From positions 1 to 13,401 of the forward strand of contig JAUVQS010000028.1 of the NCBI GenBank assembly GCA_030598025.1: DNA of 13,401 nt, written 5' to 3'. A program made the position numbers and the translations under genes. Source of the stretch: Acidimicrobiia bacterium (lineage in GTDB: Bacteria; Actinomycetota; Acidimicrobiia; Spongiisociales; JAHEDJ01). The notes under the pieces were generated by a model. That model made no database searches. It saw only the letters and a list, made by a program, of their open reading frames with translations, and was not told the origin of the DNA. Below, piece after piece: positions 1 through 7,131 of this stretch; within the stretch, counting starts at the first letter, position 1, and every line of letters begins with the position of its first letter.

Positions 1-296
1 ACCCAGGGTCCCAACGCCGTCACCGTCAGGTACAGGGCCAGCACCAGCACGTGCAGGACATTGCCGGCGATTATCACCTGACGCCTGCCGCGCAGATCCA
101 TGACGGCACCGATCCACGGTCGAATCGCGATGGAGGCTATGGCGGTCACGCCCACGAGGATGCCGATCTGGATCTCGTCCGCCCCGAGGTCCTGCAGGTA
201 GCCGGGGAAGTGGAGGAACAGACTCCAGGCGAGTTCCATGAACGTGTTGGCGGCGAACACCGAAACGAAGGCGCGGGTGAATAGTGGTTCGGGCAT
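1..296 (-). CDS. MFS transporter, N-terminal fragment (runs off left edge)
   Basis: The first 98 residues of a membrane transporter are present and the rest lies beyond the left edge. The protein starts MPEPLFTRAFVSVF and shows helices at about residues 8-30, 41-62 and 73-97. Between helices 2 and 3 it has the loop signature IGAVMDLRGRRQV, the conserved MFS motif A (GxxxDxxGRR), which identifies the superfamily. The substrate cannot be read from this part. The ATG at 294-296 is used because the homology-like helix begins directly after it; no clear Shine-Dalgarno sequence precedes it. It lies downstream of the winged-helix regulator gene on the same strand, separated by two 49-bp hairpin repeats, so co-transcription is possible but not shown. 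Confidence 0.85.
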   Translation of the reverse strand, partial: MPEPLFTRAFVSVFAANTFMELAWSLFLHFPGYLQDLGADEIQIGILVGVTAIASIAIRPWIGAVMDLRGRRQVIIAGNVLHVLVLALYLTVTALGPW

Positions 297-330
297 AAGT
301 CGGCCAGTGTACGCCCGACGCGTCCCCGGT

Positions 331-379
331 TTTCTCGGCAATACTGTTGTTCCTCAGGCACCACTGCATTGCCGAGAAA
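331..379. repeat. 49-bp hairpin repeat, copy 1
   Basis: A perfect 12-bp inverted repeat (TTTCTCGGCAAT and ATTGCCGAGAAA) encloses a 25-base centre beginning ACTGTTGTTCC. Further interrupted pairing continues inside the stem. It is one of three equal-length copies in the window (others at 391-439 and 10764-10812). It has no T-run after the stem, and its outer bases are TTT...AAA, the opposite polarity to an intrinsic terminator. It lies 11 bp from copy 2 and 34 bp upstream of the MFS start codon. Confidence 0.85.
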
Positions 380-390
380 GCGTCGGTCGG

Positions 391-439
391 ATTCTCAGCA
401 ATACTGTTGGTTCCTAGGCACCATTGCATTGCTGAGAAA
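391..439. repeat. 49-bp hairpin repeat, copy 2
   Basis: Same orientation as copy 1, with start points exactly 60 bp apart. The stem is TTCTCAGCAAT with ATTGCTGAGAA (11 bp; the outermost base is A instead of T). Relative to copy 1 the stem pair G-C has become A-T on both arms, a compensatory change. The centre again begins ACTGTTG and contains the shared bases GGCACCA. It ends 13 bp after the stop codon of the winged-helix regulator gene on the minus strand. Confidence 0.85.
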
Positions 440-452
440 ATCTTCGTGAGCC

Positions 453-761
453 TCAGTCTTCGAGAGCCTCGAGCACTTTCCGCATATGGCGTCGGTAGCG
501 GTTCAGGGCTTTCTGGCCCGCTGGTGTCAGGCGGTAGACCGTACGGGGGACCTTCTCGACGAACGTCTTTTCGATGTCGATATAGCCGGCCGCCTCGAGT
601 TTTGCCGTGTGCGAGGAGAGATTGCCGCGCGTCAGGCCGGTCTGTTTCAGCAGGAAGAGGAAATCTGCTTGATCCACCGCGTTCAACACTGCCGCAATCG
701 CCAGGCGGCCCGGTTCGTGGACCAGACGGTCGAGTTCCGGGAACGCCTCGAAATCACTCAT
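453..761 (-). CDS. Winged-helix transcriptional regulator (HTH_34 type)
   Basis: A 102-residue protein consisting of little more than one winged-helix DNA-binding domain. Helices at about residues 17-27 and 33-41 lead into LTRGNLSSHTAKLEAAGYI (about 43-61), a typical recognition helix and wing start. The wing is followed by VYRLTPAGQKAL and a basic C-terminal helix. This pattern matches the small MarR/ArsR-like family annotated as HTH_34. No effector domain or metal-binding cysteines are present. The start overlaps the stop of the upstream membrane-protein gene by 8 bp, indicating translational coupling. Such regulators commonly sit with a membrane protein partner and control their own operon; the palindromes at 1391-1412 are the obvious candidate operator (inference). 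Confidence 0.88.
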   Translation of the reverse strand: MSDFEAFPELDRLVHEPGRLAIAAVLNAVDQADFLFLLKQTGLTRGNLSSHTAKLEAAGYIDIEKTFVEKVPRTVYRLTPAGQKALNRYRRHMRKVLEALED

Positions 762-1359
762 GCGCCGGGTTTCTCATCAGGAAGATGGCCAGTGAGGCCA
801 CGCCCATGACGAGCAGAAACGCTGCCATGATCAGCAGAAAGATAGGCATCGCCGAGTAGTCGTTGCCGTCATCCCGCCACCACACCGCCAAGCCGGTGAC
901 AACGGAGGCCACAGCCAACAGGTGGTGGCGCGCCATTCCCGACTTCTCTGCCAGGTATCTGAACCCGCCGGCGAAGGCGATTCCTGAGAACAGGGGAGCC
1001 GCCCGCCGCAGCTCGTTGGCGATCGACGATTCGCCGAATACAAGAATCATGACCGTCACGATTGCGATGGCCAGAGCGAAGAATCCGAGCATTCCCTTGG
1101 CATTGGTCTGCTGCCGCTCGGGGTTGTAGCCCGAATAGCCGATGCGGGGGTAGGTGATTCTCTCCTTGGCGATGTTGATCACCTTCCACCCGAAGAAGAT
1201 GAAGGGAAGGCTCAGCAGGCCCACTATCCCCGGCTGGAGGGCCCAGCCCGCTGCCAATGTGGCCATCAGCACTGCTGCAAACAGTTCGAGCAGGCCGTCG
1301 CGGTAATCGGCTCGACGAGCACTTCGCTCGACAGCATCCGGGTCGATAGGGAGTTCCAT
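754..1359 (-). CDS. Six-helix integral membrane protein of unknown function
   Basis: A 201-residue membrane protein with hydrophobic segments at about 24-40, 44-60, 90-108, 120-134, 142-160 and 170-192. The segment between helices 2 and 3 contains KERITYPRIGYSGY, a conserved-looking YPR.GY motif seen in other uncharacterised membrane proteins paired with winged-helix regulators. I do not recognise a biochemical function. The start is placed at ATG 1357-1359 because TAGGAG ends 7 bases before it. A longer reading from TTG at 1375-1377 would bury this ribosome-binding site inside the gene. It is the first gene of an operon with the regulator at 453-761 (8-bp overlap). An alternative view is that it senses membrane state and modulates the regulator; nothing in the sequence proves that. 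Confidence 0.8.
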   Translation of the reverse strand: MELPIDPDAVERSARRADYRDGLLELFAAVLMATLAAGWALQPGIVGLLSLPFIFFGWKVINIAKERITYPRIGYSGYNPERQQTNAKGMLGFFALAIAIVTVMILVFGESSIANELRRAAPLFSGIAFAGGFRYLAEKSGMARHHLLAVASVVTGLAVWWRDDGNDYSAMPIFLLIMAAFLLVMGVASLAIFLMRNPAHE

Positions 1360-1366
1360 CAGCGGT

Positions 1367-1372
1367 CTCCTA
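1367..1372 (-). promoter_or_regulatory. Ribosome-binding site deciding the start of the membrane protein
   Basis: On the minus strand TAGGAG is followed by ACCGCTG and then ATG GAA CTC. The 7-base spacing fits initiation at 1359 and argues against the upstream TTG at 1375-1377. Confidence 0.7.
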
Positions 1373-1390
1373 GGCAAATGAGTTGAGTAG

Positions 1391-1412
1391 ACAAACCGGT
1401 TTGTATTACAAA
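1391..1412. promoter_or_regulatory. Overlapping palindromes, candidate operator of the membrane protein-regulator operon
   Basis: ACAAACCGGTTTGT (1391-1404) is a perfect 14-bp palindrome. It overlaps TTTGTATTACAAA (1400-1412), a perfect inverted repeat around one central base. A further ACAAA half-site sits at 1421-1425. The array lies 32-66 bp upstream of the membrane-protein start and contains AT-rich hexamers that could serve as promoter elements. This is the placement expected for an autorepressor operator. Binding by the 102-residue winged-helix protein is inference. Confidence 0.55.
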
Positions 1413-1459
1413 CTCAGTGTACAAAGCGACCCCGACTTCGTCAAGATCGACATGACGGA

Positions 1460-1720
1460 AGTTTCTCAGCAGTGCTATGTATCACCGGTAGTACACAGAA
1501 GATCAGCGAATAGGTGACTCGGCCCCCTCTGGGTTCGCTGCGCTCACCCATCTCCCCCGCGCGGCGGGGGAGAACGAATTTGAGGTGACGGCAGTACTGC
1601 CTTCTACGTCCTCTCCCACGGAGTGGGGGTGAGTTGGCCTGCTCCGGCGGAGCAGGTTGGAGGGGGTTACTCACGTGGCGACCACCTATCCGCGCGTCTT
1701 CATAGCACTGCGCGGAAACT
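1460..1720. mobile_element. 261-bp MITE-like element with terminal inverted repeats
   Basis: The 20-bp ends (1460-1479 and 1701-1720) are inverted repeats matching at 17 of 20 positions, sharing AGTTTC and GCAGTGCTATG. A second nested pair follows: ATAGGTG with CACCTAT (1510-1516, 1683-1689) and CCCCCTC with GAGGGGG (1523-1529, 1660-1666). The interior holds three perfect hairpins or palindromes: 10-bp arms around 3 bases at 1551-1573, GGCAGTACTGCC at 1590-1601, and 8-bp arms around 3 bases at 1638-1656. No credible protein is encoded. It fills most of the 364-bp gap between the membrane-protein gene and the GNAT gene and ends 3 bp from the GNAT stop codon. No clear target duplication is visible. 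The size, TIRs and lack of coding capacity fit a non-autonomous element; a structured RNA is the alternative. Confidence 0.65.
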
Positions 1721-1723
1721 CGG

Positions 1724-2737
1724 CTAGCCCCGGTTGCGGAGGTCCTCGCCCTCGCGAAGTCGCTTTTCGTAGGTGGCCATCGTGTGCTCGACGTGCATGC
1801 CGGCCTTCTCATACAACCGGGTAGCGCCGGTGAGGCTGCCCGCGTCCACCCCGAGAGTCACCACCGGAATGCTGTTCTCCCAGAACACACGGAATGAGTG
1901 CAACAGGATCGCCAGGCCCAACCCGCGCTGACGCCACGCCTTGCGGACACCGAGCACTTCGACCAGCCCCTTCCCAGAGTCGTTCTCCGCGTTGGGATAG
2001 CAGAGCGAAACCGCGGCTACCTGGTCGCCGTCCCAGAGCACGTGGAAATACTTTGGGTCGTAGTTCGGGTTGGCGTCGAGGTGGTGTACGGCTCGCTCGA
2101 ATGCCTCGTCGGGATCGGCGTCTGCGAAACCCCAGTGGTCCCGGAACGATTCGCGGACGGCGTCGTGGGCCGCCCGATGGTGCTGCCGGCGAACAAACGG
2201 CCGGAGTTCGAGACCATCCGGCCATTCCTGCGCAGCGGGTGGTTCCAGCAGTTCGATCTCCATATCCCGGAAGTAGCGCGTTCGGTGGAAGCCCATGACC
2301 TCGATGAGCGTGGCGGCGCCGGTGTTGGCGGTATCGATCCAGAGTTGAGCGTCGACCGCGGCGCCATCCGGGGCGCGGTCAACCAACTCTCGGGCTCGCT
2401 CCTCGCCCCAGGTGAGGAGCGCCCAGCCCAGGCCGGATCCACGGAAGTCCGGGTGGACGCGTCCCCAGATGATTGCCCGTACATGAGGGGGCGTCGTGAA
2501 AGCCTCCTGATAGGCGGCCAATCGCCCCCGACCGTCGAAGACGAGAACCGTGTCGGCCGCCAGGTCGAAGCCCGGCTCGGTCCACTCACCTCTTGTCTGG
2601 TGGACCTCGTGGTAGCCGGGGGAACCGGGGGCGAGGAACTCGCGGTCGGAATCATTGAAGAGATCAACGGCCGCCTCGACATCCTCGAGCGTGGCCGGGC
2701 GTGACGTCAATCCGTCGGGAAGGTGGAGGCTCGCCAT
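1724..2737 (-). CDS. Tandem GNAT acetyltransferase, mycothiol-synthase (MshD)-like
   Basis: A 337-residue cytoplasmic enzyme built of two GNAT N-acetyltransferase domains, which use acetyl-CoA as donor. Domain 1 (about 10-165) has the acetyl-CoA loop RGSGLG at 99-104 in VHPDFRGSGLGWALL. Domain 2 (about 175-325) has RQRGLG at 269-274 and the closing motif GATRLYEKAGM at about 304-314. Two-domain GNATs of this length include actinobacterial mycothiol synthase MshD (about 300 residues), which acetylates the cysteine amine in the last step of mycothiol synthesis. The match here is architectural, so the acceptor could be something else. The ATG at 2735-2737 begins the first conserved segment but lacks a clear Shine-Dalgarno sequence. 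It follows the YwiC-like gene on the same strand after 96 bp. Confidence 0.85.
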   Translation of the reverse strand: MASLHLPDGLTSRPATLEDVEAAVDLFNDSDREFLAPGSPGYHEVHQTRGEWTEPGFDLAADTVLVFDGRGRLAAYQEAFTTPPHVRAIIWGRVHPDFRGSGLGWALLTWGEERARELVDRAPDGAAVDAQLWIDTANTGAATLIEVMGFHRTRYFRDMEIELLEPPAAQEWPDGLELRPFVRRQHHRAAHDAVRESFRDHWGFADADPDEAFERAVHHLDANPNYDPKYFHVLWDGDQVAAVSLCYPNAENDSGKGLVEVLGVRKAWRQRGLGLAILLHSFRVFWENSIPVVTLGVDAGSLTGATRLYEKAGMHVEHTMATYEKRLREGEDLRNRG

Positions 2738-2833
2738 GCCGGGAAGGGTACCGGCAGGCGCCGTTGAATCCCCGGGATTATTCCAACCGCGGTCTCACCA
2801 GTTTTTCGTCGGTGTGTTGCCGACTGCCGGAAC

Positions 2834-3631
2834 TCACCACCCGGTGTGATACCCAACCGCGAACGCAACCACAACGACCAACCCCACCACCATTTGAGTC
2901 CACCCGAGGGTCTTCGCCACAGCCGGCGGGCGGCGCATCGAGATCCAGTCCCAGGCCATCAGCAGCACCGCGGCGACGGTCGAAAGCAACGGTGCCCAGT
3001 CCATCGATCCGGCACCGGCCACAACCGCAACGGCTACAAATCCCGTGGCGGAAACGGGTGTAGTGCTGAAAGGCTGCTGTTTCGCCCGCCGTAGCTGAGC
3101 TCGGACGAGAAGCACAGAAGGGACAATTCGGGCGCCCAGCACCAGCCATGCTCCGACGGCGATCTCCCAACCTAGGCCCCCGGCCAGGATGATCATGGGT
3201 GCTGCAGCGCCGAGTGCGATCGGCCCCAGCAGTTCGGGCAGCAGTTCTCGGCCGCGATTGTCGAGATCGAGTCTCAGTTGTACGAGCACGATGGGCGCGG
3301 CGATCAGGAGAGGCCACCAGAACGGTCCCGAGGAGGTCAGCACTGCGAGACCAAGACCGACGACGGCGACGACTGCCAACCCAGCAACCGAGCCGGCAGC
3401 CATGTCGGTTCGCGCCAGCCTCCGATCGTGGCGCCAATCTGCCACCGCGATCCGTAGCGGTCGTCGGGTTAGGAAGGTCGCAAAGGTCGCAATGGCCAGC
3501 CCGAGGGCCGGGAGGCCGGGAGCAACCAGCGTTCCGAGCAGCACCGGTTCGAGTGTGAAACCCCAACCACCGTGTTCGGTTGGTACGACAACCGCTCGCA
3601 GCGTAGATTTAGCGATGTCGATGCCTTTCAT
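2834..3631 (-). CDS. YwiC-like family integral membrane protein
   Basis: A 265-residue protein with about eight hydrophobic helices spread over residues 27-262. The N-terminal signature PTEHGGWG (17-24), just before the first helix, is the hallmark of the YwiC-like family (typically P.EHGAWG). The charged loop TRRPLRIAVADWRHDRR after helix 1 and QLRLDLDNRGRELLPELLG after helix 3 recall polyprenyl-transferase-like membrane proteins, but no enzymatic function is established for the family. The start ATG is at 3629-3631, with no evident Shine-Dalgarno sequence. It is divergent from the PPDK gene with a 100-bp shared upstream region, in which I could not make out a convincing promoter. Confidence 0.85.
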   Translation of the reverse strand: MKGIDIAKSTLRAVVVPTEHGGWGFTLEPVLLGTLVAPGLPALGLAIATFATFLTRRPLRIAVADWRHDRRLARTDMAAGSVAGLAVVAVVGLGLAVLTSSGPFWWPLLIAAPIVLVQLRLDLDNRGRELLPELLGPIALGAAAPMIILAGGLGWEIAVGAWLVLGARIVPSVLLVRAQLRRAKQQPFSTTPVSATGFVAVAVVAGAGSMDWAPLLSTVAAVLLMAWDWISMRRPPAVAKTLGWTQMVVGLVVVVAFAVGYHTGW

Positions 3632-3731
3632 ACTTCGGGCGGGCAGAGTGTGACTCGGGACCCTAGAGGTTCATTGGCTAACCGACCACAATCATCGCGT
3701 AGTTACCGGAACAATTCTTTGAGGGGCCACT

Positions 3732-6455
3732 ATGAGCAGATGGGTTTACGCGTTCGACGAAGTCGAACAGGCGGAAGAGCATGCCGGGGGCGACTGGGAG
3801 CGTGTTCGTGCACTCCTGGGAGGCAAAGGCGCCAACCTCGCCGAGATGACGCGTATCGACGTGCCGGTGCCGCCGGGTTTCACGATCACCACCGAGGCAT
3901 GCAACGCCTACCTGGCAGCAGGTCAGGAATTCCCAGATGACATGTGGGCCCAGGTTGTCGACGCCCTGAAAGCAGTTGAAGAGAAGACGGGCAAGTCTTT
4001 TGGAGACCCCTCCAATCCTCTTCTCGTCTCGTGCCGCTCCGGCGCCAAGTTCTCTATGCCGGGCATGATGGACACCGTTCTGAATATCGGGCTGAACGAC
4101 GAAGTCGCCGAGGAGATGGTCAAGCTGACTGGCGATGCTCGGTTCGTCTATGACTCCTATCGCCGTCTCGTCCAGATGTTCGGATCCGTGGTTCTGAACG
4201 TGGACGATGAGCCCTTCGAGGACGTGCTGGCCGACTATCGCGCCAAGCGCGGCGTTGAGATCGACTCTGAGTTGCCGGCCGAGGATTTCAAGGAGATCGT
4301 CGAGGAGTTCAAAGCGATCGTCCGCCGGTTTGCTCGCCTGGACTTCCCGACCGAACCGCTGCGGCAACTAGCGCTGGCCGCCGAGGCCGTCTTTCGGTCA
4401 TGGAACGGGAAACGAGCGTTCGATTATCGAAACGCGGCCGGCATCGCCCACGATCTCGGAACGGGCGTGAACATCCAGACGATGGTGTTCGGCAACATGG
4501 GTGACGATTCGGCGACCGGTGTCGCGATGTCTCGCAACGCCACAACCGGGGAAGCGAACCTCGAGGGGGACTTCCTGGTCAACGCCCAGGGTGAAGACGT
4601 AGTTGCGGGAAGCAGGGTCACTGATTCGATCGATCACCTGCGCGACGTGATGCCGGTGCTCTACGACGAGTTCTCTGGTACTGCCCAGAAACTCGAGAAG
4701 CATTACCGCGAGATGCAGGACTTGGAGTTCACGATCGAACGCGGGAAGCTGTGGTTGCTTCAGACCCGCGATGGCAAGCGAACTGCCCAGGCCGCGGTTC
4801 GGATTGCCGTCGAACTGGTCGAGGAGGGCATGATCAGCAAGAAGGAAGCTGTGATGCGGGTCCATCCCGATCAGGTCGATTTCTTCCTGCATCCCCAGTT
4901 CGATTCGGCGTCCCGCCGGCAGGCGATCCAGGCCGATGAGTTGGTGGCAACCGGCTTGAACGTGTCACCGGGGGCCGCCGTTGGTGTCGTTGCTTTCGAC
5001 GCCGATCTGGCCGAGCGGTGGGCCAAGGACGAGGGCAAGCATGTGATCATGGTGCGCCCGGAAACGAAGCCGGACGACGTGCACGGCATGCTCGCCGCCG
5101 ACGGCATTCTGACCAGCCGGGGAGGTCGGACGAGCCATGCGGCGCTCGTTGCCAGGCAATTCGGGAAGCCGGCGGTGGTCGGGGTGGCCGAACTCGAGAT
5201 CGACATGGCCAACCGCTTGATGCAGGTGGGAGGCAAGGAGATCAGCGAAGGTGAGTGGGTCTCGATCGACGGGACCACGGGCGAGGTCTTCGCCGGTCAA
5301 CTCCAGACCAAGGTTCCCGACATCGAGGATCCATGGCTCACCAAGCTCCTGTCGTGGGCGGACGAGTTCCGCCGTCTTCAGGTCTGGACGAATGCTGATT
5401 ATCCGCGGGATGCCGAGCGGGCCCGCTCGTACGGCGCCCAGGGCATCGGCCTGTGCCGCACAGAGCATATGTTCTTCGAACCCGGGCGCATGCCGTTTGT
5501 TCAGCAGATGATTACCGCCGAATCTGAAGGGCGACGACAAGAAGCACTCGACGTGTTGTTGCCGTTCCAGCGAGAAGACTTCGCAGGACTGTTCAGAGCG
5601 ATGGACGGACTCCCGGTGATCATCCGACTGATCGACCCGCCGTTGCACGAGTTCCTACCGAGTTTTGAGGATCTCACGATGTCGATAATGGATCACAAGA
5701 TCCGTTTGGCTCATGCCACCTCGCTGCGTGAGCTGAATGAGATCCTCCGCGAGGTCGAAGCAGAGGAGCGCATGCTCGAGCGCGTCGAGGCATTGCGGGA
5801 GATGAACCCGATGCTCGGTACCCGGGGTGTGCGACTGGGCATCATGATTCCTGAACTAACCAAGATGCAGGTGCGGGCAATCTTCGAGGCAGCCTGTCAG
5901 GTGGCGCGAGAGGGTGTGGTCACTCATCCCGAGATAATGATTCCGCTCACCAGCCATGTGAATGAGCTGAAATGGCAGCGCGAGGTTCTGGAGGTGGAAG
6001 CCAAATTGGTGATGGAGGAGCGAGGCACCGAAGTCGACTACAAGTTCGGCACGATGATCGAGATTCCACGGGCGGCGATCACCGCGGACCAGGTGGCCGA
6101 GTATGCCGAGTTCTTCTCGTTCGGGACGAACGACCTCACTCAGACAACGTTCGGGATCAGCCGTGATGACGCGGAGACCGGTTTCCTCATCTCCTATCTG
6201 GAGCAGGGAATCCTGGAGGTCAACCCGTTTGCGTCTCTCGACGAGGACGGCGTCGGGAAGTTGATGCAGTGGGCCGTCGAGCAGGGACGTGCGACGCGGC
6301 CCGGCCTCGAGGTCGGGATCTGCGGAGAGCACGGAGGAGATCCGAGTTCGATAGACCTCTGCCATCGCCTCGGTCTCGACTACGTGAGTTGCTCACCTTT
6401 CCGGGTCCCGATTGCGCGCCTGGCGGCAGCACAAGCTGCCATTACCCACAGCTGA
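3732..6455 (+). CDS. ppdK: Pyruvate, phosphate dikinase (PPDK)
   Basis: This 907-residue enzyme interconverts pyruvate + ATP + phosphate and phosphoenolpyruvate + AMP + pyrophosphate in the cytoplasm, linking glycolysis and gluconeogenesis. The N-terminal ATP-grasp region has GGKGANLAEM (30-39), the RSG motif at 102-104 and QTMVFGNMGDDSATGVAMSR (about 257-276). It ends in LLQTRDGKRT (about 341-350). The central phosphohistidine domain has GGRTSHAALVARQFGKPA with catalytic His469. The C-terminal TIM barrel carries RTEHMFFEPGRMP and GICGEHGGDPSS with catalytic Cys864. Length is close to the usual 870-900. The ATG at 3732 follows GAGGGG with a 5-base gap. The threonine two residues before the catalytic His, the target of PPDK regulatory protein in plants and some bacteria, is present (Thr467), but no regulatory gene is adjacent. 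The gene stands alone, convergent with the glycosylase gene. Confidence 0.97.
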   Translation: MSRWVYAFDEVEQAEEHAGGDWERVRALLGGKGANLAEMTRIDVPVPPGFTITTEACNAYLAAGQEFPDDMWAQVVDALKAVEEKTGKSFGDPSNPLLVSCRSGAKFSMPGMMDTVLNIGLNDEVAEEMVKLTGDARFVYDSYRRLVQMFGSVVLNVDDEPFEDVLADYRAKRGVEIDSELPAEDFKEIVEEFKAIVRRFARLDFPTEPLRQLALAAEAVFRSWNGKRAFDYRNAAGIAHDLGTGVNIQTMVFGNMGDDSATGVAMSRNATTGEANLEGDFLVNAQGEDVVAGSRVTDSIDHLRDVMPVLYDEFSGTAQKLEKHYREMQDLEFTIERGKLWLLQTRDGKRTAQAAVRIAVELVEEGMISKKEAVMRVHPDQVDFFLHPQFDSASRRQAIQADELVATGLNVSPGAAVGVVAFDADLAERWAKDEGKHVIMVRPETKPDDVHGMLAADGILTSRGGRTSHAALVARQFGKPAVVGVAELEIDMANRLMQVGGKEISEGEWVSIDGTTGEVFAGQLQTKVPDIEDPWLTKLLSWADEFRRLQVWTNADYPRDAERARSYGAQGIGLCRTEHMFFEPGRMPFVQQMITAESEGRRQEALDVLLPFQREDFAGLFRAMDGLPVIIRLIDPPLHEFLPSFEDLTMSIMDHKIRLAHATSLRELNEILREVEAEERMLERVEALREMNPMLGTRGVRLGIMIPELTKMQVRAIFEAACQVAREGVVTHPEIMIPLTSHVNELKWQREVLEVEAKLVMEERGTEVDYKFGTMIEIPRAAITADQVAEYAEFFSFGTNDLTQTTFGISRDDAETGFLISYLEQGILEVNPFASLDEDGVGKLMQWAVEQGRATRPGLEVGICGEHGGDPSSIDLCHRLGLDYVSCSPFRVPIARLAAAQAAITHS

Positions 6456-6470
6456 AACAGAACCTCTACC

Positions 6471-6504
6471 CGTTTTTACGCCGTGGGATCCCCGCGCGAA
6501 AACG
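6471..6504. terminator. Putative bidirectional hairpin terminator
   Basis: Between convergent genes, CGTTTTTACGC and GCGCGAAAACG pair at 9 of 11 positions around an inner GGGATCCC palindrome. No long T-run follows in either direction, so this would be a weak or Rho-assisted terminator. It begins 15 bp after the PPDK stop and ends 9 bp before the glycosylase stop. Confidence 0.45.
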
Positions 6505-6513
6505 AGTGTTGGT

Positions 6514-7113
6514 CTAGCCGAGCGCCTCGACGGCGTCCCGGATCTCGCAGCCCATTAGGTGATCGTTGACCAGGCCCATCGCCTGCATGAAGGCGTAGAC
6601 CGTCGTCGGCCCGACGAACGACCAGCCGCGTTTCTTGAGGTCCTTGCTGAGGGCGGTTGACACGTCGGTCTTCGAGGGCAAGTCCTCCATCGAAACGGGA
6701 ACCGGACGGGGTGGCTCGGCGTGCTGCCACACATAGTCCGAGAGCGATCCAAACTCTTCGGCCAAATCGAGGGCCAGCGCAGCGTTGTTGATCGTCGACT
6801 CGATCTTTCCCCGATGGCGAACGATGCCGGCGTCGCCCAGCAGTCGTTCAACATCGTCGGTTCCGAAAGAGGCGACGGTTGGCATGTCGAACCCGGCGAA
6901 TGCCGCCCGGAAGTTCTCTCGCTTGCGAAGGATGGTGATCCAGGCCAAGCCGGCTTGGAACCCTTCGAGGCAGAGTTTCTCAAAGAGACGGGTGTCATCC
7001 CGTACGGGAAAGCCCCATTCGACATCATGGTACGAGCGATACAGCGGATCTGATCCGGCCCACCAACAGCGTGCCGTCCCGTCGTCGCCGATGAGAATTC
7101 CGGTTTCCGTCAT
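6514..7113 (-). CDS. tag: DNA-3-methyladenine glycosylase I
   Basis: A 199-residue base-excision repair enzyme that cleaves the glycosidic bond of 3-methyladenine in alkylated DNA. It has the family's zinc snap: Cys16 in RCWW, His29 in YHDVEWG, and His185 with Cys189 in NDHLMGC, matching the Cys/His...His-x3-Cys pattern of E. coli Tag. The substrate-pocket region LFEKLCLEGFQAGLAWITILRKRENFRAAF follows, then the helix-hairpin-helix DNA-binding fold. The KKRGWSFVGPTTVYAFMQAMGLVNDH stretch near the end is also diagnostic. Length is normal. It lies 18 bp downstream of the nitroreductase gene on the same strand, so the two are probably co-transcribed. No strong Shine-Dalgarno sequence is visible, as expected if translation follows from the upstream gene. 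Confidence 0.95.
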   Translation of the reverse strand: MTETGILIGDDGTARCWWAGSDPLYRSYHDVEWGFPVRDDTRLFEKLCLEGFQAGLAWITILRKRENFRAAFAGFDMPTVASFGTDDVERLLGDAGIVRHRGKIESTINNAALALDLAEEFGSLSDYVWQHAEPPRPVPVSMEDLPSKTDVSTALSKDLKKRGWSFVGPTTVYAFMQAMGLVNDHLMGCEIRDAVEALG

Positions 7114-7131
7114 GCGCCGATCGTAGCTTGG

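Noticed and set aside
331..439. The two tandem hairpins as a CRISPR-like array
   Set aside because: Only two units, with an 11-bp spacer and palindromic 49-bp repeats, and no cas genes in the window.
1441..1812. A 123-residue open frame on the minus strand across the 261-bp element
   Set aside because: The translation is arginine- and proline-rich low-complexity sequence following the palindromes, overlaps the real GNAT gene end, and has no ribosome-binding site.
1898..2704. A 268-residue plus-strand open frame opposite the GNAT gene
   Set aside because: It is the antisense shadow of a clear two-domain GNAT gene in GC-rich sequence; the GNAT motifs decide the strand.
2767..2779. AATCCCCGGGATT inverted repeat between the YwiC-like and GNAT genes
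   Set aside because: The 13-bp repeat has a single central base, cannot form a sensible hairpin, has no T-run and no second copy; too little to call an operator.
3678..4367. Long minus-strand open frames opposite PPDK (also 4398-4892 and 4965-5648)
   Set aside because: They are antisense to the unmistakable PPDK catalytic and ATP-binding motifs and show no domain of their own.
6424..6439. GGCAGC-ACAA-GCTGCC hairpin near the PPDK end as terminator
   Set aside because: It lies inside the last codons of PPDK and is explained by the Ala-Ala-Ala-Gln-Ala-Ala coding sequence; the intergenic hairpin at 6471-6504 is a better candidate.
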